Positions 53,326-62,256 of a stretch of 64,000 nucleotides of DNA are shown one piece after another. The position numbers and the translations under genes are program-made. Below the pieces are notes generated by a model. It was not told the origin of the DNA and did not search any database. It saw nothing but the letters and a program-made list of their open reading frames with translations. The stretch is from Desulfosporosinus sp. GTDB lineage: Bacteria > Bacillota > Desulfitobacteriia > Desulfitobacteriales > Desulfitobacteriaceae. Every line of letters begins with the position of its first letter. Within the stretch, counting starts at the first letter, position 1. The stretch spans positions 211,419-275,418 of the forward strand of contig DOPM01000058.1 in the NCBI GenBank assembly GCA_003513495.1, in the 5' to 3' direction.

Positions 53326-54735
53326 TTGCCAAGTAAAGAATTACTTCATCAAGTCGAGAACATCGTTGGAAAGCAATCGGTCATGACTAAAATTGAGGAT
53401 AGGTTAACATATGCCTACGATGCCAGCTTTCATCGACATATTCCAGATCTGGTTGTTTTTCCAACTAATGAAGATCAAGTAGTAAGGCTTTTAACTCTCG
53501 CCAATGAGGAAGAGTTACCCATCGTACCTCGTGGGGCAGGTACAGGTCTTACCGCCGGTTCAGTACCTGTAAAAGGAGGTATTGTACTTTCTCTCACTCG
53601 AATGAATAGAATAAAGGTTATAAATCCAGAGAATTTGACAGCTATTGTTCAACCCGGTGTAGTTACTGGATTTTTTCAAAGGGAAGTTGAAAAACAAAAA
53701 CTTTATTATCCTCCCGATCCTCAAAGCTTTAATACATCAACACTAGGGGGAAATATTGCCGAAAATGCCGGTGGCCCGAGATGTTTCAAATACGGTGTAA
53801 CCCGAGACTATGTTCTTGGTTTAAGGGTAATTTCACCATCAGGAAAAACATGGAATTTCGGTGGTCAAACTATGAAAAACGTTACAGGCTATAACATGTC
53901 TAGCCTAATCGTTGGTTCAGAGGGTACTTTAGGAATAATTACCCAAGCGACGTTGCGGCTCATCCCTCAGCCAGAGGCGAGGAAGACCATTATGGCCGTA
54001 TTTAACCTTATAGAACAGGCAGCTGAGACCGTATCCGGAATTATAGCAAACCGTATTGTCCCGGCAGCACTTGAATTTTTAGATGACGTTTCTCTTCGTT
54101 GTATAGAACAAACCCTCAGTATAGGACTCCCTCTTGATGCAGCAGCCATTCTTCTCATCGAAGTTGATGGTTTCCGTGAAACTATCGAGCGAGAGATTCA
54201 ACTCATCAAGGAGGTTTGCATTAAATGCGGTGCTAAAGGGATAACTATTGCTCAAAACGATGAAGAAAGTCAAAAACTTTGGGCCGCTCGCCGTGCCTTT
54301 GCCCCGGCATTACTTAAGTTAAATCCCACACGTATAAGCGAGGACGCGACGGTTCCAAGAGATAAATTGATTGACTTTATTAAGGGTGTCAAAGAGATTG
54401 CAATAAAGTATAACCTAAAACTTGCCCTCGCAGGGCATGCTGGGGACGGTAATATGCATCCCAACTTCCTTGTTAACACTCGAGATCGTGACGAGATGGA
54501 AAGGGTTGAGAAAGCTGTAGGAGAATTGTTTGCTCTTACGATTTCCCTTGGAGGGACACTATCAGGAGAACATGGTATTGGAACAACGAAAGCGCCCTAT
54601 CTTAGTCAAGAACTGAACAAGGATACGATTGGAGTAATGCAAGCCATCAAACATGCCATGGATCCTAAAGGGATCTTGAATCCTGGAAAAATATTTTTCG
54701 GAGATTCGGTGGCTTTGCCATTCTCTCAGGAATGA
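53326..54735 (+). CDS. FAD-linked 2-hydroxyacid oxidase (GlcD-like)
   Basis: A 469-residue FAD_binding_4 oxidase. The FAD site shows PRGAGTGLTAGSVP (about 73-86) and NIAENAGGPRCFKYG; the C-terminal domain has GHAGDGNMHPN and GGTLSGEHGIGTTK. Such enzymes oxidise glycolate, D-lactate, D-2-hydroxyglutarate or related acids to 2-oxoacids. The start is TTG 53326, eight bases after GGAGG. GlcF-like protein follows at once. Together with the 2-oxoacid oxidoreductase genes upstream this suggests a hydroxyacid to 2-oxoacid to acyl-CoA route. Confidence 0.9.
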   Translation: MPSKELLHQVENIVGKQSVMTKIEDRLTYAYDASFHRHIPDLVVFPTNEDQVVRLLTLANEEELPIVPRGAGTGLTAGSVPVKGGIVLSLTRMNRIKVINPENLTAIVQPGVVTGFFQREVEKQKLYYPPDPQSFNTSTLGGNIAENAGGPRCFKYGVTRDYVLGLRVISPSGKTWNFGGQTMKNVTGYNMSSLIVGSEGTLGIITQATLRLIPQPEARKTIMAVFNLIEQAAETVSGIIANRIVPAALEFLDDVSLRCIEQTLSIGLPLDAAAILLIEVDGFRETIEREIQLIKEVCIKCGAKGITIAQNDEESQKLWAARRAFAPALLKLNPTRISEDATVPRDKLIDFIKGVKEIAIKYNLKLALAGHAGDGNMHPNFLVNTRDRDEMERVEKAVGELFALTISLGGTLSGEHGIGTTKAPYLSQELNKDTIGVMQAIKHAMDPKGILNPGKIFFGDSVALPFSQE

Positions 54736-54750
54736 ATTGGGGGATGGTCT

Positions 54751-55971
54751 ATGGTAAATATTAACGAGTTGCAGGGGATGCTAGATTTATGTAGTAGGTG
54801 TGGAAATTGCCAACAAATCTGTCCTCTATATGCGGAAGTCAAACAGGAAACCGCGGTGGCTAGAGGAAAGTTGCACTTAATCTCTCTCTTAGTAGGAGAT
54901 GAGATAAACCCAAGTTCCAGACTTCAACAGATTTTGGATTTTTGTCTTTTATGTGGGAGATGTTCGAGCTTGTGTCAAAACGGTGTTCCCTCGGACACTC
55001 TTATTGTTTTAGGGAGGGCTTTGGTTAACCAAAGCATTCCAAAATTTAAACATAAGCTGATACGTTATATGCTCAGAAAAGAGCGAATGAAGTATTCTTT
55101 CCATGGTCTATATTTTACACGTAAGATGAGAATTGATATGCCCTTGCAATGGGTTGGTAAAATGAAACCTTATTGGCCGTATTATAATTTAATTACCTCA
55201 AATTTAAAAAAGCGACCTCTTACGGAATCTTTGCCTAAGGTAACCGAGATTTCACAAAGCAAAAAACAAAAGGTTGGCTATTTCATAGGATGTATGAACA
55301 ATTTTATCAGTCAATCAGTTGGTCAGTCCACATATAGTATTATCACGAAGTTAGGTTTCGAAGTTGTCATTCCCGACCAAAAGTGTTGTGGTATGCCTGC
55401 CTGGACTAATGGGGATTTAAAGTTAGCTGAGGAGCTTGTACAACTGTATGTCTATACGTTTAACAACTCAAATGTAGATTTAATTGTAACTGATTGTGCT
55501 TCATGTGGACATTCATTAAAGCATTTACCAGAATTTTTCTTGAAAGAAGAGGGTAGACAATTCCAGACAAAAGTAATGGATATAAGTGAATTTTTATGTA
55601 ACTATTTAGAACCCAGTTTTTTAAGATCTTACGAGGGAGCCATATCATACCATGATCCATGTCATTTGCGTTATGGACAAAAAGTTATCGATCAACCGAG
55701 AAATGTTCTTAGGCTCATTCCAGAGCTCGAATTAAGAGAGCTAAATGATCCAGGATGCTGCGGGTTTGCAGGAACCTTTATAACTAGTTATTTGGAGACC
55801 ACTCAAAAATTTGGAATGCAACGTGCAAAAGCAATTATTGATTCTGGAGTAAAGAAAGTTATAACCAGTTGCCCGGCATGTCAGTTACAATTAGACAAGA
55901 ATTTAAAAGATCTGGAAAACTCCGTTGAGGTACTAAACCTAGTAGAGTTTGTTGATCGTCTGATGAAATAG
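54751..55971 (+). CDS. Fe-S electron-transfer subunit (GlcF-like, CCG domains)
   Basis: A 406-residue protein. Two N-terminal [4Fe-4S] motifs (CSRCGNCQQICP; CLLCGRCSSLCQ) and two CCG domains (CCGMPAW with CASCGHS; CCGFAG with CPACQ) match GlcF/LutA/HdrD. It accepts electrons from the GlcD-like flavoprotein, probably for quinone or a ferredoxin/Hdr pool. The start follows a short gap of 15 bases. Confidence 0.88.
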   Translation: MVNINELQGMLDLCSRCGNCQQICPLYAEVKQETAVARGKLHLISLLVGDEINPSSRLQQILDFCLLCGRCSSLCQNGVPSDTLIVLGRALVNQSIPKFKHKLIRYMLRKERMKYSFHGLYFTRKMRIDMPLQWVGKMKPYWPYYNLITSNLKKRPLTESLPKVTEISQSKKQKVGYFIGCMNNFISQSVGQSTYSIITKLGFEVVIPDQKCCGMPAWTNGDLKLAEELVQLYVYTFNNSNVDLIVTDCASCGHSLKHLPEFFLKEEGRQFQTKVMDISEFLCNYLEPSFLRSYEGAISYHDPCHLRYGQKVIDQPRNVLRLIPELELRELNDPGCCGFAGTFITSYLETTQKFGMQRAKAIIDSGVKKVITSCPACQLQLDKNLKDLENSVEVLNLVEFVDRLMK

Positions 55972-56090
55972 ACCAAGGCACTGTTTGTTACGGCGCCTTT
56001 CAGAAAAAGACTGATCGTAGGCTTGGGGCTATAAATTCTACCAGACCCTTTTTGGGAATTTATTGGACAAAAACAGAGTTCACAAAGGAA

Positions 56091-56122
56091 GGGCCGTAGC
56101 GAATCCGATTCGCTACGGCCCC
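56091..56122. terminator. Strong GC-rich terminator hairpin
   Basis: GGGCCGTAGCGAA pairs with TTCGCTACGGCCC (13 pairs, five-base loop), followed by CATTTCAT. It ends the TRAP/KOR/Glc operon and stands just before the next promoter. Confidence 0.75.
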
Positions 56123-56157
56123 ATTTCATAAAATATTCAAAATATAAAATAAGTATA

Positions 56158-56205
56158 GAAATTTCAGAAAAAAGTATTGACGATTAAATGTTTAGCATAT
56201 ATCAT
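56158..56205 (+). promoter_or_regulatory. Promoter of the CoA-transferase operon with GAAATTTC palindrome
   Basis: GAAATTTC at 56158-56165, TTGACG at 56177-56182, 17 bases, TATCAT at 56200-56205. Element order and spacing are identical to the promoter at 47169-47216. Confidence 0.75.
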
Positions 56206-56214
56206 TAATTCAAT

Positions 56215-56241
56215 AACGGAATGATATTCCGTTAACGGAAT
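56215..56241. promoter_or_regulatory. Triple half-site operator AACGGAAT / ATTCCGTT / AACGGAAT
   Basis: AACGGAAT (56215-56222), three bases, ATTCCGTT (56226-56233) and AACGGAAT (56234-56241). The last two form a perfect 16-base palindrome. It sits at the predicted transcription start, where a bound repressor would block initiation. Confidence 0.7.
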
Positions 56242-56501
56242 AATGAGGGGGGAGTAACTACTCTTTGAATGTTTAAAATATATAAATATGGTGTTACGGA
56301 GGTAGTAGCAGGCTAAAACCTAAATTATCTAGGTGAATAGGAAACCTTCGCACTAAGATACAAGATTCCCCAAAACACAAGAAATGAAAGGTCATTATAG
56401 TGGTGTGTGTGTATTCCGATTACCTTATAAGTAGTCTAAAACATCCGTGCGGAATAGAATGGCGAGTCTAATGAATTTCATGACTTAATGGAGGTGTTTA
56501 G
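56242..56501 (+). other. Long untranslated leader of the CoA-transferase operon
   Basis: About 290 bases separate the predicted transcription start from the first gene. No known riboswitch or gene was recognised. A ribosome-like GGAGG occurs near 56297 without a usable frame behind it. Confidence 0.4.
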
Positions 56502-57689
56502 ATGGTTGGGCCATTGCAGGGGATTAAGATACTAGAGCTTTCACGTACATTAGCGGGCCCCTTTTGCAGCATGTTGTTAGCAGATATGGGGGCAGATGTA
56601 CTAAAGGTAGAACAACCGGGAGTTGGAGATGAAACTAGAGGATATACACCTCCAGCATTGGAAGGTGAAAGCTGTTATTTTATGAGCCTTAATAGAAATA
56701 AGAAGGGGATGACATTAAATCTTAAGACTGAGGAAGGGCGAGAAATCGTTAAACGATTAATCAAGGAATCAGACATACTAATTGAAAATTTTAGAACTGG
56801 GACAATGGAAAAATTTGGATTAGGTTATGAAGAATTAAAAAAAATTAACCCCAGATTGATATATTGCGGAGTTAGCGGCTTCGGCAGAACAGGACCGATG
56901 AAGAACGAACCAGCCTATGACCTGCTCTTACAAGCATTTGGAGGTTTAATGAGTGTTACTGGCGAACCTGATCGCCCACCTGTTAAAGTGGGTTTCTCGA
57001 TAGTTGATCTGACAACCGGATTATATGCAGCGCTGGGTATAATGATGGCGCTTTGGGTTAGAGAAAAGAATTCAAAGGGACAATATGTCGAGGCGTCACT
57101 TCTTGAATCAATTGTATCGCTTCAGACCTATCTTGCCCAAGGAGTATTAGCTACGGGCAAAGTCCCTCAACCTATGGGATCAGCACATCCGAATATTGCT
57201 CCATATCAAGCCTTTGAAACAAAAGACGGTTACGTAATTATTGCAGTTCCGAATGACTGGCTTTGGCGAAAAATGTGTGATGCACTTGGTTTAGGAGAAC
57301 TCAAAGAAAATCCAAAGTTTGCACTTAACAAAAATCGAGTTGATAATCGAACAGAACTTATAACATTAATGACCGAGTTTACTAAGACTAAAAGTACTCT
57401 AGAAATTACGAAAATGTTGAAGGAAGCTGGTGTCCCAGGAGGACCAATCAACAATATCGCTCAGATTTTAAGCGAGCAGCAGGTTATTAACAGAGGCATG
57501 GTTCAGGAAATAGATCATCCGACTATTGGAAGCTTGAAGATACTTGGTGTCCCTTTTAAGCTTTCAGAAACGCCAGGTTCAGTTCGGTTGGCACCGCCGT
57601 TGTTAGGACAACACACTGTAGGTGTCTTAGAACGACTGGGTTACAGTGCCAGTGAAATCACGGTACTAGAAGAAAAGGGAATAGTTTGA
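56502..57689 (+). CDS. Family III CoA-transferase (CaiB/BaiF)
   Basis: A 395-residue class III CoA-transferase. LELSRTLAGPFCSMLLADMGADVLKVE at the N-terminus (positions about 11-37), a later SLNRNKKGMTLNLK, and the catalytic Asp in PAYDLLLQAFGG (about 145-156) are characteristic. It would activate an organic acid by moving CoA from a donor such as succinyl- or acetyl-CoA. It heads a beta-oxidation operon. The start follows ATGGAGGTGTTTAG. Confidence 0.9.
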   Translation: MVGPLQGIKILELSRTLAGPFCSMLLADMGADVLKVEQPGVGDETRGYTPPALEGESCYFMSLNRNKKGMTLNLKTEEGREIVKRLIKESDILIENFRTGTMEKFGLGYEELKKINPRLIYCGVSGFGRTGPMKNEPAYDLLLQAFGGLMSVTGEPDRPPVKVGFSIVDLTTGLYAALGIMMALWVREKNSKGQYVEASLLESIVSLQTYLAQGVLATGKVPQPMGSAHPNIAPYQAFETKDGYVIIAVPNDWLWRKMCDALGLGELKENPKFALNKNRVDNRTELITLMTEFTKTKSTLEITKMLKEAGVPGGPINNIAQILSEQQVINRGMVQEIDHPTIGSLKILGVPFKLSETPGSVRLAPPLLGQHTVGVLERLGYSASEITVLEEKGIV

Positions 57690-57711
57690 ATCTCAGAGGA
57701 GGGAAGTATTT

Positions 57712-58866
57712 GTGAATTTTAGTATCAATGAAGATTTAGCAATGATAATAAAGACTGTTAAGGATTTTGTAGATAGCGAAGTAGATCTTGTTGCTCAGCA
57801 AATTGAAGAAGAAAATCGTATACCTAGTCAAATTATTGAAACTGCTAAAGACATGGGTCTATTTGGTTTGAGTATCCCTGAAGAATATGGGGGTACTGGT
57901 TTGGACATGGTTGGCAAGTGTATGGTGTTTGAACAATTAGGTAGAACATCGAATGGGTTTACTACGTTTATTGGTGCCCATAACGGGATTGGTACTGTAG
58001 GAATTGTTGAGATGGGAAACGAGGCGCAAAAGAGGAAATATCTTCCGGACTTGGCCGCTGGCAACCGATTTGGTGCCTTTGCTCTTACGGAACCTGGCGC
58101 AGGTTCAGACGCTTCCAACCTGGGTACAACTGCCGTCTTGAAGGAAGATAAATACATCCTTAACGGCACTAAACACTTTATCACTAATGCAACAGATGCC
58201 ACTGTTTTTACGGTCATGGCCGCTACTGACAAATCTAAAAAAGCCAAGGGTATTACTTCGTTCATCGTTGAAAAGGATTTCCCAGGTTTCAAGATTGGAA
58301 CAGTCGAACGTAAAATGGGTCTTAGGGGTAGCCATACTGCAGAAATTATTTTTGAAGATTGCGAAGTTCCTGTAGAGAATCTTCTGGGGCAAGAGGGCCA
58401 GGGTTATGTTAACGCACTTAAAATATTAGCTAATGGAAGAGCTGGATTAGCCGCCAGAAATCTTGGATCAATGCAAAAGCTTCTGGAGCTTAGTGTTCAA
58501 TACGCTCAACAGCGAGCTCAGTTCGGGAAATCAATTGCCTCTTTCCAAGCTATTCAGCACATGTTGGCGGACATGGAAGTGGACATTCAGGCAACAAGAG
58601 CATTGACCTATAAAGTTGCGTGGATGGTGGATCAGGGAATGAAAATTATCAAGGACGCAGCAGTTGTAAAATACTTCGCATCAGAGGCTTACGGTCGAGT
58701 GGCCGATAAGGCACTGCAAATTTTCGGCGGCATGGGTTATATGAAAGATTTTCCGATTGAACGATATTATCGAGACGCTAGGATTACGAGAATTTATGAA
58801 GGAACTTCAGAAATTCAGAAGAATATTATTAGTGCACAGTTATTGAAAGAGTACGAATTAATCTAA
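57712..58866 (+). CDS. Acyl-CoA dehydrogenase (Bcd-like, short form)
   Basis: A 384-residue acyl-CoA dehydrogenase of standard length. FALTEPGAGSDASN (about 122-135), NGTKHFITNA, and the catalytic Glu in RIYEGTSEIQ (about 362-371) are present. GTG start after GAGGAGGGAAGTATTT. It catalyses alpha,beta-desaturation of an acyl-CoA; electrons probably go to an ETF not encoded in this window. It is distinct from the long forms at 1264 and 3246. Confidence 0.92.
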   Translation: MNFSINEDLAMIIKTVKDFVDSEVDLVAQQIEEENRIPSQIIETAKDMGLFGLSIPEEYGGTGLDMVGKCMVFEQLGRTSNGFTTFIGAHNGIGTVGIVEMGNEAQKRKYLPDLAAGNRFGAFALTEPGAGSDASNLGTTAVLKEDKYILNGTKHFITNATDATVFTVMAATDKSKKAKGITSFIVEKDFPGFKIGTVERKMGLRGSHTAEIIFEDCEVPVENLLGQEGQGYVNALKILANGRAGLAARNLGSMQKLLELSVQYAQQRAQFGKSIASFQAIQHMLADMEVDIQATRALTYKVAWMVDQGMKIIKDAAVVKYFASEAYGRVADKALQIFGGMGYMKDFPIERYYRDARITRIYEGTSEIQKNIISAQLLKEYELI

Positions 58867-58880
58867 GGAGGGAAGAGCTA

Positions 58881-59738
58881 ATGAGTTTAAAAAAAGTCTC
58901 GATTGTTGGTTCAGGAACTATGGGAAGAGGAATTGCTCATGTATGTGCTCTAAATAGTTTTGAAGTAACTATGCAGGACATTAGTGATGAAGTATTAGCT
59001 AAATCTCTAAAGATTATAGAAGGAAATATGCAAAAAGGAGTAGATCGTGGTAAAGTAACTCCTCAAGCTAAAGAAGAGGCCCTAGCTCGTATACACTGTG
59101 TCACAGATTTACAAAAAGCCGTAATGGATGCTGATCTGGTGATTGAAGCCGTCCCCGAAATAATGGAGTTAAAGTGGGAGGTTTTCACCAAGTTAGACCA
59201 ATTCTGCCCAACCCATACTATTTTAGCTACAAATACCTCGGCAAAAAGCATTACAGAAATAGCAGCTGTTACAAAAAGACCCGAGAAAGTGATCGGATTG
59301 CACTTTTTCAATCCTGTTCACATGATGAAGTTGGTAGAAATAATCTGCGCTTTGGAAACTTCTGAAGAAACCTACCAAATAGCAACTGCGATGTGTCAAC
59401 AAATGGGCAAGGAAACAGTTAAGATTAATGAATATCCCGGGTTCGTAACCACGAGAATCAATGCTATGATTGGAAACGAAGCCTTTAATATGCTTCAGGA
59501 AGGACTTGGTACACCTGAAGATATCGACAAAGCATTAAAGCTTGGTCTGAATCACCCCATGGGGCCTTTTGAGATGGTAGACCTAGTTGGATTGGATGTT
59601 CGGTTAAAAATCCTTGAATATTTACACGAAACACTCGGTGAAAAATATAGACCCGCTCCTCTCATGGTCAAATACGTAAAAGCCGGTAGATTAGGTCGTA
59701 AAGTAGGTAAAGGCGTATACGACTATACTGAAAAATAG
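58881..59738 (+). CDS. hbd: 3-hydroxyacyl-CoA dehydrogenase (Hbd-like)
   Basis: A 285-residue NAD-dependent 3-hydroxyacyl-CoA dehydrogenase. The NAD motif GSGTMGRGIAHV lies at about 10-21, the catalytic region has GLHFFNPVHMMKLVE (about 138-152), and NHPMGPFEMVDLVGLD lies near 227. Length equals clostridial Hbd. It is followed 13 bases later by an enoyl-CoA hydratase. Confidence 0.92.
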   Translation: MSLKKVSIVGSGTMGRGIAHVCALNSFEVTMQDISDEVLAKSLKIIEGNMQKGVDRGKVTPQAKEEALARIHCVTDLQKAVMDADLVIEAVPEIMELKWEVFTKLDQFCPTHTILATNTSAKSITEIAAVTKRPEKVIGLHFFNPVHMMKLVEIICALETSEETYQIATAMCQQMGKETVKINEYPGFVTTRINAMIGNEAFNMLQEGLGTPEDIDKALKLGLNHPMGPFEMVDLVGLDVRLKILEYLHETLGEKYRPAPLMVKYVKAGRLGRKVGKGVYDYTEK

Positions 59739-59751
59739 GGGGCAGAATGTC

Positions 59752-60528
59752 ATGGAACTTAAAAATATTTGCATAGAAATTGATGAATGTATTGGTATCG
59801 TTACTATTAACCGCCCCGAAGTACGTAACGCTTTGGATTGGCAGACTGTAAGGGAATTGGCAGAAGTTATTAATTCAGTTGAACAGAATAAAAAGATCAA
59901 AGTAGTTATATTTACTGGAGCCGGTGAAAAAGCCTTTGTCGCAGGGGCTGATGTAGCAGCCTTAAAAGAACGTACGGTTTTGGAAACGTATTTAAACGAA
60001 AATCAAGCGATTCTTAACCAACTTGCAGCCATGAAGAAGGTTACGATTGCTGCAATCAACGGCGTTGCATTAGGCGGTGGCTGTGAGCTTGCTTTAGCAT
60101 GTGACCTCAGAATTGCCTCAGATAATGTCAAACTTGGGCAACCAGAATTAACCTTGGGTATTTTGCCTGGGGCGGGAGGAACTCAGCGACTGAGCCGACT
60201 TGTTGGTCTAGGTAAAGCTAAAGAACTAATATTTACCGGGGAAATTATTGATGCTTCAGAAGCCTTGAGGATAGGGCTTGTTAATAAGGTTGTTTCAAAA
60301 GGAGAGGCACTCCAAGCAGCTAAAGAAATGGCTCATAAGATATTGTTGAAGGGCCCCACCGCTGTGTGCTTTGCCAAGGAGGTAATTAATTTAGGTATAA
60401 ATACAGACTTAAATACTGGACTTTATATAGAAAGGTTGGCTCAGACAGTTTTATTTAGTACGGAAGACCGATATGAGGGATTGTCAGCCTTTTTGGAAAA
60501 AAGATCTCCAGATTTTAAGGGTAGGTAA
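59752..60528 (+). CDS. crt: Enoyl-CoA hydratase (Crt-like)
   Basis: A 258-residue crotonase. The oxyanion-hole segments EKAFVAGADV (about 62-71) and GVALGGGCELALACD (about 103-117) and the catalytic Glu in GQPELTLGILPGAGGTQRL (about 129-147) are all present. It forms part of a beta-oxidation set with Hbd and thiolase. A dienoyl-CoA hydratase (BamR-like) role cannot be excluded but is not indicated. Confidence 0.92.
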   Translation: MELKNICIEIDECIGIVTINRPEVRNALDWQTVRELAEVINSVEQNKKIKVVIFTGAGEKAFVAGADVAALKERTVLETYLNENQAILNQLAAMKKVTIAAINGVALGGGCELALACDLRIASDNVKLGQPELTLGILPGAGGTQRLSRLVGLGKAKELIFTGEIIDASEALRIGLVNKVVSKGEALQAAKEMAHKILLKGPTAVCFAKEVINLGINTDLNTGLYIERLAQTVLFSTEDRYEGLSAFLEKRSPDFKGR

Positions 60529-60644
60529 GGCAAGTCTTATATTAATTCAGGATCATTTCATGCCATGTTCCGAACTCACGAAACTTCATAATGAGAAGTA
60601 GAAAAGTAGAATCAAGAAAAACTTTCAGTTATGGGGGGAATTCA

Positions 60645-61838
60645 ATGGAAGAAGTAGTCATCGTATCGGCTGCTCGTACAGCTGTAGGGAAAATGGGGGG
60701 AGCCCTTAAGAATATTTTGCCGGAAGATTTGGCCTCCTTTGTAATTCGGGAGGCAATTAAACGCACTGGAGTAGGGCTTAAGCAACTGGACGAAGTAATT
60801 TTCGGTCATGGTAAACAAAGTGCCGATAATCCCAATATTGCTCGTTTAAGTGCACTAAAAGCAGGACTACCTGTGGAAGTGCCTGGTTACACGGTCCATC
60901 GACAATGTGGATCTGGTCTTCAAGCAATTCTCAATGGATCACACCAGATTGCCTTGGGGCTAAATGACGCTGTTGTTGTTGGAGGAGTCGAGTCAATGAG
61001 CACAGCTCCCTATTACAGTCGTCAAGTCAGGTATGGTGCAAATGCTGGAAATGTTTTATTACTAGACCCTAATACGGAGAGTCAACCCCGTTCTCAACCA
61101 GCCAAGGAATACGGGGAATTGACTATGGGGATGACTGCCGAAAACCTGGCTGCAAAGTACAATATTAGTAGGCTGGAACAAGATCAGTTTGCCTTACAAA
61201 GCCAGGAACGGGCTTTCATGGCTATCGATACGGGTAAATTTAGAGAAGAAATTGTGCCATTACCAATTCCTAACCTCAAAGGGGAAATTAACCATTTTGC
61301 AGTTGATGAACATCCGCGAAAGACAAATATTGAAGCCTTAAGCTCGCTTAAACCGGCCTTTAGACAAAACGGAACAGTAACAGCGGGCAACTCTTCTGGT
61401 CGAAATGATGGAGCATCTTCTTTAATATTAATGTCTGCTCGGAAGGCAAAAGAGTTAGGAATTAAGCCCTTGGCAAGAATTATCTCGGAAGGAGTCTCAG
61501 GTGTTTCGCCTGAAATCATGGGCATTGGTCCAGTTGAAGCAACTAGACAAGCTTTGACCCGAGCGAGCTTGACTCTGGAGGATCTTGATCTTATTGAATT
61601 AAATGAAGCATTTGCAGCCCAATCGTTAGCCGTACTTAAAGAACTAGGTTTGGGTACTGAAAAAGTCAATGTAAATGGTGGAGCAATTGCTCTTGGTCAC
61701 CCTATCGGAAATTCTGGAGCTCGAATTGTAGTAACTCTCCTGTATGAAATGAAGCGTCGTCAAGCTCGATATGGTTTGGCAACCCTCTGTATTGCAGGGG
61801 GGCAAGGGTTAGCAATAATAATTGAAAATGTTCGCTAG
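60645..61838 (+). CDS. Acetyl-CoA acetyltransferase (thiolase)
   Basis: A 397-residue thiolase with canonical active site VHRQCGSGLQAI (Cys near residue 89), GGAIALGHPIGNSGAR and CIAGGQG. The start is ATG 60645 after ATGGGGGGAATTCA; 18 upstream in-frame codons lack support. It ends the beta-oxidation operon. Compared with the thiolase at 23012 it keeps the usual CGSG sequence. Confidence 0.92.
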   Translation: MEEVVIVSAARTAVGKMGGALKNILPEDLASFVIREAIKRTGVGLKQLDEVIFGHGKQSADNPNIARLSALKAGLPVEVPGYTVHRQCGSGLQAILNGSHQIALGLNDAVVVGGVESMSTAPYYSRQVRYGANAGNVLLLDPNTESQPRSQPAKEYGELTMGMTAENLAAKYNISRLEQDQFALQSQERAFMAIDTGKFREEIVPLPIPNLKGEINHFAVDEHPRKTNIEALSSLKPAFRQNGTVTAGNSSGRNDGASSLILMSARKAKELGIKPLARIISEGVSGVSPEIMGIGPVEATRQALTRASLTLEDLDLIELNEAFAAQSLAVLKELGLGTEKVNVNGGAIALGHPIGNSGARIVVTLLYEMKRRQARYGLATLCIAGGQGLAIIIENVR

Positions 61839-61852
61839 TATTACAATAAGCA

Positions 61853-61892
61853 AAATCCGATGCGTCAAAAAAGTCATCGGATTTGCTTTATT
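61853..61892 (+). terminator. Terminator of the beta-oxidation operon
   Basis: AAATCCGATG pairs with CATCGGATTT (10 pairs, extended by GCA/TGC across a bulge), 12-base loop, followed by GCTTTATTAT. Confidence 0.75.
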
Positions 61893-62166
61893 ATATTAAA
61901 GCTTTTTAATGGTTTGGCAGTACTATTGGTAGGAAAAATGCCTTGAGCAACGGGTAGTTTTTCACTTTAACGTCTAGAATATTCACGAAATAACTGCAAC
62001 CATACATTAATCTGATGCCCATTTGCATCATCGCACATCATGAAAGTCTTAAGATAGAGAAGTAAAGTTCATATTAAATCAGAAATATAAAATGTCTAAG
62101 TGCATTTTGTGACTTATAGATTAACTTGGAGCTGTTGAAAATCCCTTATGAAATAAGTGAAAACCT
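61893..62166. other. Intergenic region before the aminotransferase
   Basis: No gene recognised. It holds AT-rich sequence and leads into a candidate sigma-54 promoter at 62167. Confidence 0.4.
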
Positions 62167-62182
62167 TGGCGTGAAAATTGCA
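62167..62182 (+). promoter_or_regulatory. Candidate sigma-54 promoter of the class III aminotransferase
   Basis: TGGCGT, five bases, then TTGCA. GG and GC are at exact spacing; the -24 box ends GT rather than AC. It is 75 bases upstream of the ATG at 62257. Confidence 0.55.
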
Positions 62183-62256
62183 TAACAAATTGGCAAAGAA
62201 AGAGCGTAAGAGGCCTTGATTTGTACTTTTGAAGGAAATACGAGGGGGATGATAGC

